Origin: Mesobacillus harenae
GTDB taxonomy: Bacteria > Bacillota > Bacilli > Bacillales > Cytobacillaceae
Length of the DNA stretch: 64,000 nt
Direction of reading: 5' to 3'
Assembly: GCF_013343715.1 (NCBI RefSeq)
Contig: NZ_JABUNR010000002.1
Span: 310,001-374,000, forward strand
Position numbers and translations under genes: made by a program. A model generated the notes under the pieces. The model saw nothing but the letters and a program-made list of their open reading frames with translations, ran no database searches and was not told where the DNA came from. This document shows positions 7,873 to 16,981 of this stretch, one piece after another (position 1 is the stretch's first letter; every line of letters begins with the position of its first letter).

Positions 7873-9618
7873 CTACCCGAGTTGCTGGTCGGCGAGTTGT
7901 TTGTATAATGAATGGGTTTGCATGAGTTGGTGGTGGGTGCCTGTGCCGGTTATTTGGCCATTTTCGACGACGGCGATTTGTTCTGCTTCGATGACGGTTG
8001 AGAGGCGGTGTGCTATAACGAGAGTTGTCCTCCCTGCCATCAGCCGCTGGAGAGCCTTTTGCACTAAGAGCTCTGAAGCACTATCCAAGTTGGAGGTGGC
8101 CTCATCCAGCAGCAGAATTTGCGGATTTCGGATGATCGCTCGAGCGATTGCGATCCGCTGCCGCTGTCCCCCCGAAAGCTTCATCCCTCGTTCCCCCACT
8201 TGAGTTTCATACCCTTCAGGCAGCCTCTCAATGAACTCTGCGGCATTCGCGAGCTCAGCTGCCTGCTTGATCTCCTCATCCGAGACTTCTTCGTCTATTC
8301 CATACTTTATATTGTCTTTAACTGTTCCTGACATAATCGGGCTTTCCTGCGATACGTAGCCAATCTGAGTTCGCCAAGATCCGAGATTGAAATCTGTTAT
8401 ACTGGTATTTCCCAGTAAAATTTCTCCTGAATCAAGTTTATAAAACCGCTCCAGCAACGCGAACAAGGTCGTTTTTCCGCCTCCGCTCGGCCCAACAAAG
8501 GCCGTTGTTTTCCCGGCAGGCACCATAAGAGAAATACCATTTATAATTGGGGTTTCCTTATATGAAAAAGAAAGATTCCGAAACTCGATATCCTGTGCTG
8601 GATCTGCCACTTCTAATTTCTGTTCAGACGTCTCTTTGTCCAAACCTAAAATGTCCTGGATACGTTCGGTCGCTCCTATTGCCTTTTGGAAGCTAGTAAA
8701 AAAGGAGGCCATTCGTGTAAAGGGTACGACTATCTGAAACATGTAAATAATAATTGCCACTAAAGATCCCGCCGACAAGTCCCCTGATGCTACTCGGACG
8801 CCTCCATAGCCGATTAAAATAACCAGCACAAGCATCATTATGAACGTCATAAAAGGTGAAATGACTGCCTGAATTTTCGCCTCCTTCATGCCGAATCCAA
8901 ATAGGTGCCTAATGCCCTTCTCTCCGTTTTCTTTTTCGGCATTCTCAGCATGGTAAGCTTTCACGAGCCTAATGTCCGACAGCACTCTGCCTAAATTCCC
9001 TGAAAAGCTCGCCATCTCATCCTGGGTGGCTCTTGAAATTTTATAAATCTTCCGTCCCAGTGGCATCATGATTCCAAGTGAAAGCGGGACAGCAAGCAGC
9101 ATGATGAGCGTCATTCGCCAGTCAATTACGAGAAGGATCGCCACAGCACCGATAATTGATATAATTCCAGTAATAAAAGAAATTAAATGCTGAGTGATTA
9201 GATTTTTGACGATGTTAGTATCCTGGGTCACCCGGCTCATCGTTTCCCCTGATTGATGGCTATCAAAGAAAGACACCGGCAGGTTTAAGATCTGCTGCCA
9301 TAGCCTCTTCCGAATCGACGCAACAACTGATTCTCCTATGTAACTTAAAAAGTAAAACGAAAATCCTGACGAAATCGTCTGGATGATAAATGCAGCCGCC
9401 AGCATTAAGATCAGAGAGGCTTCGAGTGAAGCTTCTGCGATCTGGTCGACAAGCGATTTTGTAAAAAGCGGCACAATTAAAGCGGCAGCTGTTTCAAGTA
9501 AACTTAATACGATCGCCACAATCAAAATCCACTTAGGCGGATTCGACTCTTTTAACAATTGCCAGAAAGCCTTCCAATTACTGGAGTTCAATTTCTCAGT
9601 CCCCGCTTTATCTTCCAT
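7873..9618 (-). CDS. BmrA-like half-type ABC exporter (permease fused to ATPase)
   Basis: 581 residues. The N-terminal ABC transmembrane domain has six helices (about 35-320), with the coupling motif LPVSFFDSHQSGETMSR. The ATPase domain shows Walker A GPSGGGKTT (about residue 375), the Q-loop YVSQESPIMSGT, signature LSGGQRQR, Walker B ILLLDEATSNLD and the His switch VIAHRLST. It should work as a homodimer exporting drugs or lipids, as B. subtilis BmrA does. The ATG at 9618 is 8 bases after AAAGGTG and is preferred to the GTG at 9627. No adjacent regulator is seen. The substrate is unknown. Confidence 0.9.
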   Translation of the reverse strand: MEDKAGTEKLNSSNWKAFWQLLKESNPPKWILIVAIVLSLLETAAALIVPLFTKSLVDQIAEASLEASLILMLAAAFIIQTISSGFSFYFLSYIGESVVASIRKRLWQQILNLPVSFFDSHQSGETMSRVTQDTNIVKNLITQHLISFITGIISIIGAVAILLVIDWRMTLIMLLAVPLSLGIMMPLGRKIYKISRATQDEMASFSGNLGRVLSDIRLVKAYHAENAEKENGEKGIRHLFGFGMKEAKIQAVISPFMTFIMMLVLVILIGYGGVRVASGDLSAGSLVAIIIYMFQIVVPFTRMASFFTSFQKAIGATERIQDILGLDKETSEQKLEVADPAQDIEFRNLSFSYKETPIINGISLMVPAGKTTAFVGPSGGGKTTLFALLERFYKLDSGEILLGNTSITDFNLGSWRTQIGYVSQESPIMSGTVKDNIKYGIDEEVSDEEIKQAAELANAAEFIERLPEGYETQVGERGMKLSGGQRQRIAIARAIIRNPQILLLDEATSNLDSASELLVQKALQRLMAGRTTLVIAHRLSTVIEAEQIAVVENGQITGTGTHHQLMQTHSLYKQLADQQLG

Positions 9619-9760
9619 ACAGGTCACACCTTTTCAACTGTTACATTTTATTTAGATTCAGCTAAAATTATATAGACTTTATCTGCCATTACCAAATTAT
9701 AGACTCAGTTCCTATATAAAATTGGTCCACCATACAGTGTGTCTGCGCCTACTAAACAGC

Positions 9761-9792
9761 AAAAAAAATAGCGATCCCATTTAAGATCGCTA
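9761..9792 (-). terminator. Intrinsic terminator after the HPr-like gene
   Basis: Perfect 8-bp stem TAGCGATC/GATCGCTA (9769-9776 and 9785-9792) with an 8-base loop. Read leftward, it is followed by eight T residues (9768-9761). It ends the leftward hexonate operon. Confidence 0.88.
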
Positions 9793-9854
9793 CAACTGTA
9801 TTAGTAAAGTTAAAGGGCCCTTCCATTACCTTGGCCTTATACTGGTTATCTTAC

Positions 9855-10115
9855 TTAAGATAGATAATCCACTACTTCTGCTAGTGCTTCTTCACAATCT
9901 TCCCCGATTGCTTTGATGTTAATACTGTCACCGTTTTTTAACTGCAATGTAATTAAACCAAGAAAGCTTTTCAGGTTAATTTCATGGGGAATGCCATTCA
10001 CCGTTTTTTCAAGTAAGATATCAGAATGATACTTTTGGGTAGCTTTACTTACTTCTGAGATTGTTACACTTTCGGAAATGTTCACAATAATTTTTTGACT
10101 CTTGCTTTTTTCCAT
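9855..10115 (-). CDS. HPr-like protein lacking His15 (Crh-like)
   Basis: 86 residues aligning end to end with HPr of the phosphotransferase system. Lys28-Tyr29 fall at the same positions as in B. subtilis HPr, and the regulatory-serine segment NLKSFLG is kept (Ser50, equal to Ser46 after a four-residue insertion in LEKTVNGIPHEINLKS). The HARPA phosphorylation motif is absent; by alignment Glu15 replaces His15. It therefore should not carry phosphate from EI, but might be a target of HPr kinase like Crh, which has Gln15. It is the last gene after the 2-hydroxyacid dehydrogenase, ahead of a terminator. A regulatory role in hexonate use is inference. Confidence 0.75.
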   Translation of the reverse strand: MEKSKSQKIIVNISESVTISEVSKATQKYHSDILLEKTVNGIPHEINLKSFLGLITLQLKNGDSINIKAIGEDCEEALAEVVDYLS

Positions 10116-10223
10116 TTGCCTATCTCCTTTAGGTTTATAGTGATTTTCCTTTTAAGCAATGACGCTAATTCCAGCAAGCTTCGGGGCAATCGTTCGTTAA
10201 GCCCCTCACCTGGGTAAATCACC

Positions 10224-11219
10224 TTATTCCTTATCTTTAAGACTTACTTTTTCTTTTACATTCCTGTTAACTAAATAGGTTGGGTAATAACCAGATAACA
10301 CATCTGCAACGTTTTGAGCAACTTTTCGTTTTAGTTCCGCTTCTGCTTCCACTGAATAAAAAGCAGCATGAGGATTGAGGATCACATGATCCATTTTTAA
10401 CAAAGGGTTGTCAGGTTTAATCGGTTCAATCTCAAGAACATCCAGGCCGGCACCAGCGATCTTTTCCTCCTGCAATGCAGCAATGAGAGCTGCTTCATCG
10501 ATGACAGGACCGCGTGCCGTGTTAATGATAAAGGCTTCTTTTTTCATTTTATTAAACTGGTCATAGCTAATCATACCTTGTGTATGTTGATTTAGCGGAG
10601 CATGAACGGATATGAAGTCCGACCTTTCACATAATTCATCCAAGGTAACAAGTTTTACATTCATCTGGTTTGCAGCCGTTTCGGGCACAAATGGGTCATA
10701 TGCAATAACGTTCAAACCAAACGCCTGTGCTTTTTTTGCAACAGTTTGAGGAATATTTCCAAACCCAACGAGACCTAAAGTACGCCCTCTTAAGCGAAAG
10801 ATCGGGATACTTACCTTATAATCCCAGGTTCCACCCTTCACTGTATTGTTTAACATGGTCACTTTACGTGCAGATGAAAGCAGCAAAGCCATTGCATGAT
10901 CGGAAACTTCGTCCAAACAATAATCTGTTACATTTCCGACGATGATCCCTTTTTCGGTAGCTGCATCCACATCGATTGTGTTAAATCCAATGCCATACCG
11001 TGAGATAACTTTACATTTTTCCAGACTTTCAATAACCTTGCGTGAGATAGGAGCATACTGATTGATCAGAGCATCAGCATCTTTGGCAGCCTCGATTACC
11101 TCATCTTCTGTCCGGCATTGAGCAAAAGTTAACTCAATTCCGAGTTTATCTAATACCTCTTGTTCAGGTGCAAAGGTATCATATTCAAAATCTGTAACGA
11201 GTACTTTGAAACGACTCAT
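10224..11219 (-). CDS. D-isomer specific 2-hydroxyacid dehydrogenase
   Basis: 331 residues with the two-domain formate/glycerate dehydrogenase fold. The NAD site is LGLVGFGNIPQTVAKK (about 145-160), the catalytic Arg lies in NTARGPVIDE, the Glu in DVLEIEP and the His in NPHAAFYS. GAGGA lies 9 bases before the ATG at 11219; the GTG at 11228 directly abuts it and is rejected. It is the gene after the AEC permease, 24 bases on, in the galactonate operon. It may reduce or oxidise a 2-keto or 2-hydroxy acid related to the pathway, for instance glyoxylate or 2-ketogluconate. The exact substrate is unknown. Confidence 0.85.
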   Translation of the reverse strand: MSRFKVLVTDFEYDTFAPEQEVLDKLGIELTFAQCRTEDEVIEAAKDADALINQYAPISRKVIESLEKCKVISRYGIGFNTIDVDAATEKGIIVGNVTDYCLDEVSDHAMALLLSSARKVTMLNNTVKGGTWDYKVSIPIFRLRGRTLGLVGFGNIPQTVAKKAQAFGLNVIAYDPFVPETAANQMNVKLVTLDELCERSDFISVHAPLNQHTQGMISYDQFNKMKKEAFIINTARGPVIDEAALIAALQEEKIAGAGLDVLEIEPIKPDNPLLKMDHVILNPHAAFYSVEAEAELKRKVAQNVADVLSGYYPTYLVNRNVKEKVSLKDKE

Positions 11220-11243
11220 TTCTGACACTCCTCAGATAGTAAA

Positions 11244-12140
11244 TTATCCTAATATGATTAGCAGCGTAGTGATTGAAAAGATACTAATCAAGGTAGTGAT
11301 TAAGGTGATACTGGACACAAGCTCAGGCTCTGTATCAAATTGAACCGCATATAATACCGTCGTAGCGGCAGATGGCATCGCTGCTGAAAGGATTAGTACC
11401 TTTTGTAAAATAGGGTCCATTGGAATTAATAAAATAATGCCAAATGCGATAATAGGGGACAAAAATAACCTGGCTATTACTCCAAAAGAGATTTTATCCA
11501 ATTCCATGTTTGTTAATTTAATTTCTGCAAGCTGCATACCTAGTATTACCATTACAAGCGGGATTGTTGCCGGTCCTACAAGGTCTACGGCCGACAAAAT
11601 ATTTTCCGGGACTTTTATTCCGCCCAAATTTAGTATTAGGGCAATAATTACCGCATAGGTAGGTGGCATTTCAAAGACGGCCTTTAAAGCAAATTTAAAC
11701 CCTGCTTTTCCTCTGGCAGCATAGTAAATCCCAAAGAAATTCATAATTATCGCCTGTAAGACCAAAAAAGAAACCGCATAGGCAAATCCGGTATTTCCGT
11801 AAGCAAATAACACAATTGGTGCCCCATAATTACCCGAATTCATAAATGCCGTTGATAATATAAGCCCACTCTCTACCGATGAATCGTGTTTTCTTATTTT
11901 ACAATAAATCTTATTTACAATAATTAATGCAATTAATAGTAGGGCCGAGAATAAGACCATAATGGCGTATTGTTTATTTAACTCTGCCCGATAAAATGTC
12001 TGGAACACCAGCAACGGCGTAAAGATATAGATAGCTACTGTTGAAAGGGGCCTTATATCAAGCCTTTTCCACTTTTGAATGCCATACCCTAATAGGAATA
12101 TAAGGAGGACAGGCATTACAACTTGAATAAAAATAGTCAT
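11244..12140 (-). CDS. AEC (auxin efflux carrier) family transporter
   Basis: 298 residues with ten predicted membrane helices and the AEC family pattern. LLGYGIQKWKRLD follows the first helix, STAFMNSGNYGAPIVLFAYG lies near residue 105 with the crossover Asn-Ser-Gly-Asn/Gly motif, and ILGMQLAEIKL near residue 200 opens the second half. Bacterial AEC proteins carry malonate, lactate and other small organic acids. Four bases separate it from the dgoD stop and it precedes the hydroxyacid dehydrogenase, so it probably moves a pathway acid in addition to the TRAP system. Substrate is inferred. Confidence 0.85.
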   Translation of the reverse strand: MTIFIQVVMPVLLIFLLGYGIQKWKRLDIRPLSTVAIYIFTPLLVFQTFYRAELNKQYAIMVLFSALLLIALIIVNKIYCKIRKHDSSVESGLILSTAFMNSGNYGAPIVLFAYGNTGFAYAVSFLVLQAIIMNFFGIYYAARGKAGFKFALKAVFEMPPTYAVIIALILNLGGIKVPENILSAVDLVGPATIPLVMVILGMQLAEIKLTNMELDKISFGVIARLFLSPIIAFGIILLIPMDPILQKVLILSAAMPSAATTVLYAVQFDTEPELVSSITLITTLISIFSITTLLIILG

Positions 12141-12144
12141 CTAG

Positions 12145-13293
12145 TTACCACTCAGCAATCGTACCATCTTTATGACGCCATACAGGATTTTTCCAATTAT
12201 GTCCTTGCTCTGCCTGTTTCCTTACAAATTCTTCATTAATAGAAATACCTAACCCTGGTTTATGTAACATATCAACATACCCATCCTTGTACTCAAACAC
12301 CTGTTTATCTTCGAGATAATCAAGCAAATCACTGCCCTGGTTATAATGAATCCCCAGGCTTTGCTCTTGAATAAACACATTATGCGAGGTTGCATCTACC
12401 TGTAAACATGATGCTAATGCAATAGGTCCTAGTGGACAATGAGGAGCAACCGCTACATCATAAGCTTCAGCCATAGCAAATATTTTCTTACACTCTGTTA
12501 TTCCTCCAGCATGAGATAAATCAGGCTGAATGATATCTACATAACCATCTTCAAGTAATTTTTTAAAATCCCACTTTGAATACATTCTTTCTCCAGTAGC
12601 GATTGGAATATTCGTTGCATGTGCAATCTCACGAAGAGCTTCATTATTTTCGGGCAGGACTGGTTCTTCGATAAACATGGGTCTGAACTGTTCTAGTTCG
12701 CGCGCTAAAATTTTCGCCATTGGCTTATGGACTCTGCCGTGGAAGTCTATCCCGATTCCTATATAATCTCCTACAGCTTCACGAACAGCTGCAATTCTTT
12801 CTACAGCCTCATCAATCTTTTGATATGAATCAATGTATTGCAGTTCCTCTGTTCCATTCATTTTCACTGCTGTAAAACCTGCTTCTACTGCGGCTTTAGC
12901 AGCCATTCCTACATCGCTTGGCCTGTCCCCGCCAATCCAAGAATAGACCCGAACCGAATCACGGCATGCTCCACCCATCAATTCGTAGACAGGTGCATTA
13001 TGGTATTTTCCTTTGATATCCCAAAGGGCTTGATCGATCCCTGAGATTGCGCTCATTAGGATTGGCCCTCCGCGATAAAAGCCTGAACGGTACATCATTT
13101 GCCAATGATCCTCAATTCTTAGCGGATCCTTGCCAATTAGATAGTCACTTAATTCTTCTACAGCTGCCTTGACAGTGGCAGCACGACCTTCAACGATTGG
13201 TTCACCCCACCCGACAATTCCTTCATCTGTTTCAATTTTTAAGAATAGCCATCTCGGCGGGACAATGAATGTTTCAAATTTCGTGATTTTCAT
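12145..13293 (-). CDS. dgoD: D-galactonate dehydratase
   Basis: 382 residues, the same length as E. coli DgoD and strongly alike through the whole chain. Shared segments include [57 protein letters not shown], the metal-site FIEEPV and GERM segments, and the catalytic His in [10 protein letters not shown]. Members of this enolase superfamily subgroup dehydrate D-galactonate to 2-keto-3-deoxygalactonate. The next genes upstream encode an aldolase and a sugar-acid kinase, which complete a De Ley-Doudoroff route. Activity on a closely related aldonate cannot be excluded, but galactonate is the best call. Confidence 0.92.
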   Translation of the reverse strand: MKITKFETFIVPPRWLFLKIETDEGIVGWGEPIVEGRAATVKAAVEELSDYLIGKDPLRIEDHWQMMYRSGFYRGGPILMSAISGIDQALWDIKGKYHNAPVYELMGGACRDSVRVYSWIGGDRPSDVGMAAKAAVEAGFTAVKMNGTEELQYIDSYQKIDEAVERIAAVREAVGDYIGIGIDFHGRVHKPMAKILARELEQFRPMFIEEPVLPENNEALREIAHATNIPIATGERMYSKWDFKKLLEDGYVDIIQPDLSHAGGITECKKIFAMAEAYDVAVAPHCPLGPIALASCLQVDATSHNVFIQEQSLGIHYNQGSDLLDYLEDKQVFEYKDGYVDMLHKPGLGISINEEFVRKQAEQGHNWKNPVWRHKDGTIAEW

Positions 13294-13329
13294 ATTGTAA
13301 CCCTCACTTCTTTTTAGGGGATCCCCGTT

Positions 13330-13980
13330 TCAGCTTCTTGCATTTTGAATTTTTGTTATGAATTCCTGTGCGATTTCTGTTAATACTTCATAGCGCTCTT
13401 CAGCAATAGCCTTGCTGTCTACAAGAGTTCCGCCGGCACCAACAGCTACTGCACCGTTTTTAATAAATGCTTCAACGTTGTCAAGGCTTACACCTCCTGT
13501 TGGCATCATTGGAATATGGGGCAGCGGCCCTTTGAGGTTCTTAATGTAATTAATACCAAGCGAATCTCCGGGAAACACCTTGAGTAAGTCTGCTCCTGCA
13601 GAATAGGCCTGAACAACTTCAGTTGGGGTCATAACACCAGGGATCGAAATTCTCCCATAACGATTTGTTAATTGAATGGTTTCAATATCGAAAATCGGTG
13701 AAAAAATAAAGTCAGCTCCTGCGTCTATTGCACTCTTTGCCGATACCGCATCAAGGACTGTTCCGGCACCTACAAGGACTTTATCTTTAAAGTTATCCTT
13801 TAAACTATTAATCATCTCCAAAGCTCCAGGTGTATCAACAGTGATTTCTAAAGCGCCAACACCGCCGTTTACAAGTGCTTCTGCAATGGAATGAATTTGT
13901 GATTGCTTCGGTCTGCGAATAACAGCAACAAGACCCGATTCTTTGAGTCGAATTAAGTCTTCCCATTTTTTCATAGTCAC
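13330..13980 (-). CDS. 2-dehydro-3-deoxy-6-phospho(galacto/gluco)nate aldolase
   Basis: 216-residue class I KDPG/KDPGal aldolase. The catalytic Glu lies in EITVDTPGA (about residue 46), the Schiff-base Lys in DLLKVFPGDSLG (about 134), and the phosphate loops are MPTGGV and VGAGGTLV. It cleaves the kinase product to pyruvate and glyceraldehyde 3-phosphate. A GTG at 13980 and an ATG at 13974 are both possible starts after GGGAG; the ATG spacing is long and the GTG spacing short, so the choice is open. It lies 14 bases after the kinase and 36 before dgoD. Galactonate context favours DgoA-type specificity. Confidence 0.9.
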   Translation of the reverse strand: MTMKKWEDLIRLKESGLVAVIRRPKQSQIHSIAEALVNGGVGALEITVDTPGALEMINSLKDNFKDKVLVGAGTVLDAVSAKSAIDAGADFIFSPIFDIETIQLTNRYGRISIPGVMTPTEVVQAYSAGADLLKVFPGDSLGINYIKNLKGPLPHIPMMPTGGVSLDNVEAFIKNGAVAVGAGGTLVDSKAIAEERYEVLTEIAQEFITKIQNARS

Positions 13981-13994
13981 CTAGCTCCCTTCGC

Positions 13995-14960
13995 TTATCT
14001 TTTTACATCTCTGGAACTAAAATCAGGGTTCATGAATCTTTCAACATCAATCATTGTCGGTAAACCCTCGACATCTCCGCTTACCCCAACTACCATTGCT
14101 CCTATTGCATTTGCTCTTTTTACAACAAGCTCTATCGGGTCATTACGTAAAATACCACTTATAATCCCTGCAGCAAAACCATCTCCCGCACCTACGGGAT
14201 CAATGATTCTTGAGACCGGGAAGCCCGCAACATACCCTTTTTCTTTATTAGTTTGATAGTACGCCCCCTCACTTCCGAGCTTAATGATAATGGTCTTATC
14301 CTTGTTCCCCAGAAGTGCTTCTGCAACATCTTCAACTTCATTTTCACCTGTCATAAATTGGCCTTCATCAAGGCCTGGCAAAATCACATCAGCCTGTGAG
14401 GCAATTTCATTAAACACTTTTTTAGCTTGCTGAGCAGACCAAAGCTTCAAACGTAAATTAGGATCAAAAACGATCGTCATTTCGTTTCGTTTGGCTATTT
14501 CTATCGCTGCTAAAACGGTTTGATAGCATGACTCACTGAGGGCTGGTGTAATGCCAGTAATATGTAGTATTTTCGCTTGTGCTATGTACTGCTCATTTAA
14601 ATCGGCGGGCTCCATTAAGGAAGCCGCCGAATTTTTCCGGTAATAATACACATTAACGTCTTCTGGAGATAATCTTTCTTTAAAGAAAATTCCAGTTTGA
14701 GCTTTTTCTGTAAAAAGACAGGAAGATGTATCTACACCTTCCCCACGAATGTATTTAAGAACATAGCGACCAAATGGGTCATTTCCTAGCTTGCTGGCCC
14801 AGCCGACTGAATGGCCTAGCCTTGTTAATCCAATGGCCATGTTCGATTCTGCACCGCCAATTTGTTTTGGGAATTGGTGAACATACTCCAGTGGCAGCAT
14901 TTGATCTGCTTGAAAAAGTACCATCGTTTCACCGAACGTAAATACATCAATTTTATTCAT
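13995..14960 (-). CDS. PfkB-family 2-keto-3-deoxy sugar acid kinase
   Basis: 321-residue ribokinase-family enzyme that would phosphorylate 2-keto-3-deoxygalactonate. Motifs in order are QIGGAESNMAIGLTRLG, the substrate-contact YYYRKNSAAS region, FDPNLRLKLWSAQQA, and the ATP-site DPVGAGDGFAAG with the catalytic Asp. The protein parallels the kinase at 1937-2893. E. coli uses an unrelated fold (DgoK) at this step, so this operon represents the KdgK-type solution. It is flanked by the TRAP large permease (27-base gap) and the aldolase. Confidence 0.9.
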   Translation of the reverse strand: MNKIDVFTFGETMVLFQADQMLPLEYVHQFPKQIGGAESNMAIGLTRLGHSVGWASKLGNDPFGRYVLKYIRGEGVDTSSCLFTEKAQTGIFFKERLSPEDVNVYYYRKNSAASLMEPADLNEQYIAQAKILHITGITPALSESCYQTVLAAIEIAKRNEMTIVFDPNLRLKLWSAQQAKKVFNEIASQADVILPGLDEGQFMTGENEVEDVAEALLGNKDKTIIIKLGSEGAYYQTNKEKGYVAGFPVSRIIDPVGAGDGFAAGIISGILRNDPIELVVKRANAIGAMVVGVSGDVEGLPTMIDVERFMNPDFSSRDVKR

Positions 14961-14987
14961 TTATAAAACCTTCTTTATCTAGTTTGA

Positions 14988-16268
14988 TTATCCACCTAGA
15001 TTCACAAGAAACAGTGAAATCTGCGGCATAAATGTGATGAACAATAAGGTAATTACCATCGCAAAGAAATACGGAACAATTGCCTTTGATAATGTTTCTA
15101 TTGATAATCCAGATATCCCTGATGCAACAAACAAGTTAACACCTAATGGCGGTGTAATAAAGCCAATGGCTAAATTGACAACCATGATAATCCCAAAATG
15201 AATTGGATCATAGCCAATTTGCAGGGCGATTGGAAGTAGTATTGGTGTTAAGATAATGATCGCTGCTAATGTGTCCATAAAAGTACCGACAATTAACAAC
15301 AAAATGGTAATCAGTATAATAATGACCAGCGGCTCACTTGAAATAGAAAGCATTGCATTTGCCACTTTTGTTGGAATCTGTTCAATTGTTAAGAACCGTC
15401 CAAATGCTGTTGCTGTTCCAACAATAATTAAAATGGTAGCCGTTGTTAAAGCTGCGTCAGCCAATATTTTAGGCAGGTCTTTTATCCGGAGTTCACGATA
15501 TAATACAACCCCTGCAAATAAACCGTATACGACCGCTATAACTGCTGCCTCTGTTGGAGTAAAGATTCCTCCATAAATTCCTCCAAGGATAATAATTGGA
15601 ATCAATAATGCCCACTTTGCATCCCAAAAAGCTTCCCCTATTTTCTTTAAAGAAGTTGGCTCGTCTAAACCTTTATATCCTTTTTTCTTGGAGTGTACGT
15701 ATGCCCAGACCATCATAGCTAAACCTACTAAAACACCAGGGACAATACCAGCAATAAATAAATCACCGATAGAAGCATTCCCGACAACACCATAGATAAC
15801 CATTGGAATACTTGGCGGTATAATAACCCCAATAGAACCTGCAGCTGCTACTGTAGCAGTAGCGAACTTTTTATCATAGCCATTACGAACCATCGCTGGA
15901 ATCATAATTCCGCCGATAGCAGCAACGGTCGCAGGACCTGAACCTGATATGGCAGCAAAGAACATACACGTAACAATTGTTGCGATCGCAAAGCCGCCTG
16001 TTTTGTTACCAACTAGTGCATTTGCTACTTTAAAAAGCCTTTCGGATATACCGCCTTTACCCATTATTTCTCCAGCCAGGATAAAGAATGGAACTGCCAT
16101 TAACGGAAACGAGTCTACAGAAGTAATAAGTTCTTTTGCTAAAAATTCTACCGGCAGGCTCCCCGAGTAAAAAATGGTAATTAGGGTAGCTAGCCCAATA
16201 GCTATTCCAATAGGAACTGTTAGAAATAATAAGATCGCAAAACTACCAAACAACACGGCAGCAGTCAT
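14988..16268 (-). CDS. TRAP transporter large permease (DctM family)
   Basis: 426 residues with about twelve membrane helices. Family signatures include FLAKELITSVDSFPLMAVPFFILAGE in shortened form near residue 45, ISGSGPATVAAIGGIMIPAM near residue 110, the cytoplasmic FWDAKWALLIP loop, and FITPPLGVNLFVASGISG near residue 370. It is the Na+-dependent translocation subunit of the operon's three-part transporter and works with the DctQ and DctP genes immediately upstream. Gene order P-Q-M in the direction of transcription is canonical. Confidence 0.95.
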   Translation of the reverse strand: MTAAVLFGSFAILLFLTVPIGIAIGLATLITIFYSGSLPVEFLAKELITSVDSFPLMAVPFFILAGEIMGKGGISERLFKVANALVGNKTGGFAIATIVTCMFFAAISGSGPATVAAIGGIMIPAMVRNGYDKKFATATVAAAGSIGVIIPPSIPMVIYGVVGNASIGDLFIAGIVPGVLVGLAMMVWAYVHSKKKGYKGLDEPTSLKKIGEAFWDAKWALLIPIIILGGIYGGIFTPTEAAVIAVVYGLFAGVVLYRELRIKDLPKILADAALTTATILIIVGTATAFGRFLTIEQIPTKVANAMLSISSEPLVIIILITILLLIVGTFMDTLAAIIILTPILLPIALQIGYDPIHFGIIMVVNLAIGFITPPLGVNLFVASGISGLSIETLSKAIVPYFFAMVITLLFITFMPQISLFLVNLGG

Positions 16269-16285
16269 GTTAGAAACCCCCTAAA

Positions 16286-16816
16286 TTAATCACGAACATT
16301 TTCTATAACTCTTTCAGCTTCAGACCGATCGTCTATTTCTCCCTTACCTAGTAAGGCTTTAACATATTTAATGAGATTTTGAATAAGCCGAATGAGAGTC
16401 AACCCAATGCCTATTGGTGTCGCCATATAAACTAGTCCCATTGGAATGTGCAGCGCAGGAGACTGCTGACCAAAAGCTAATAACTTACTTGCAATATCAT
16501 ACCCGTAGCGAATGATAAATAGTGCAAAGATGATAAATAGTAGATTTGCAATTATCGTTAGAATGATTTTCCCTTTTTCTTTAAGAAGCATGAAGGCTAC
16601 ATCCACTTTTATATGTCTTTGCTTTTTAACACCATAACTGATACCGATATACACCATCCAAATAAAGCAGTATCTCGCTAGCTCTTCAGACCAGGATAAT
16701 GAATTATCTAAAAGCCTCATTATTACTTGTAAAAAAATGACAGATACCATAACCGAAGAAAAGAGTACTAATAAAGCCTCTTCTATATGTCGATCAAACC
16801 ATCGAATGATTTTCAT
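16286..16816 (-). CDS. TRAP transporter small permease (DctQ family)
   Basis: 176 residues with four membrane helices. The typical DctQ segment LSWSEELARYCFIWMVYIGISYG is present (positions about 38-60), followed by KKQRHIKVDVAF. It forms the membrane complex with DctM, which starts 17 bases downstream. The charged C-terminal tail (about residues 155-176) is cytoplasmic. It follows the binding-protein gene across a 165-base gap containing a hairpin. Confidence 0.93.
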   Translation of the reverse strand: MKIIRWFDRHIEEALLVLFSSVMVSVIFLQVIMRLLDNSLSWSEELARYCFIWMVYIGISYGVKKQRHIKVDVAFMLLKEKGKIILTIIANLLFIIFALFIIRYGYDIASKLLAFGQQSPALHIPMGLVYMATPIGIGLTLIRLIQNLIKYVKALLGKGEIDDRSEAERVIENVRD

Positions 16817-16936
16817 TTTGATCTCCTCTTTACTAAAGAATTAAACTAGAGAAATTAAATAAACCTTTGCTTGTGCCAAGTTTGGCCTAAGCCTAGTGTG
16901 CTCACCTGCGAAAGAGTTATCCTGCTTATGGGGAAA

Positions 16937-16975
16937 AAAAAGACTTTGAGAATAACTCGTCCCCAAAGTCTTTTT
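16937..16975 (-). terminator. Hairpin between dctP and dctQ, partial terminator
   Basis: The arms AAAAAGACTTTG and CAAAGTCTTTTT (16937-16948, 16964-16975) pair perfectly across 15 bases. The leftward transcript then reads a T run. Its place between receptor and permease genes suggests attenuation that keeps receptor levels high; that role is inferred. Confidence 0.8.
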
Positions 16976-16981
16976 AATTAA

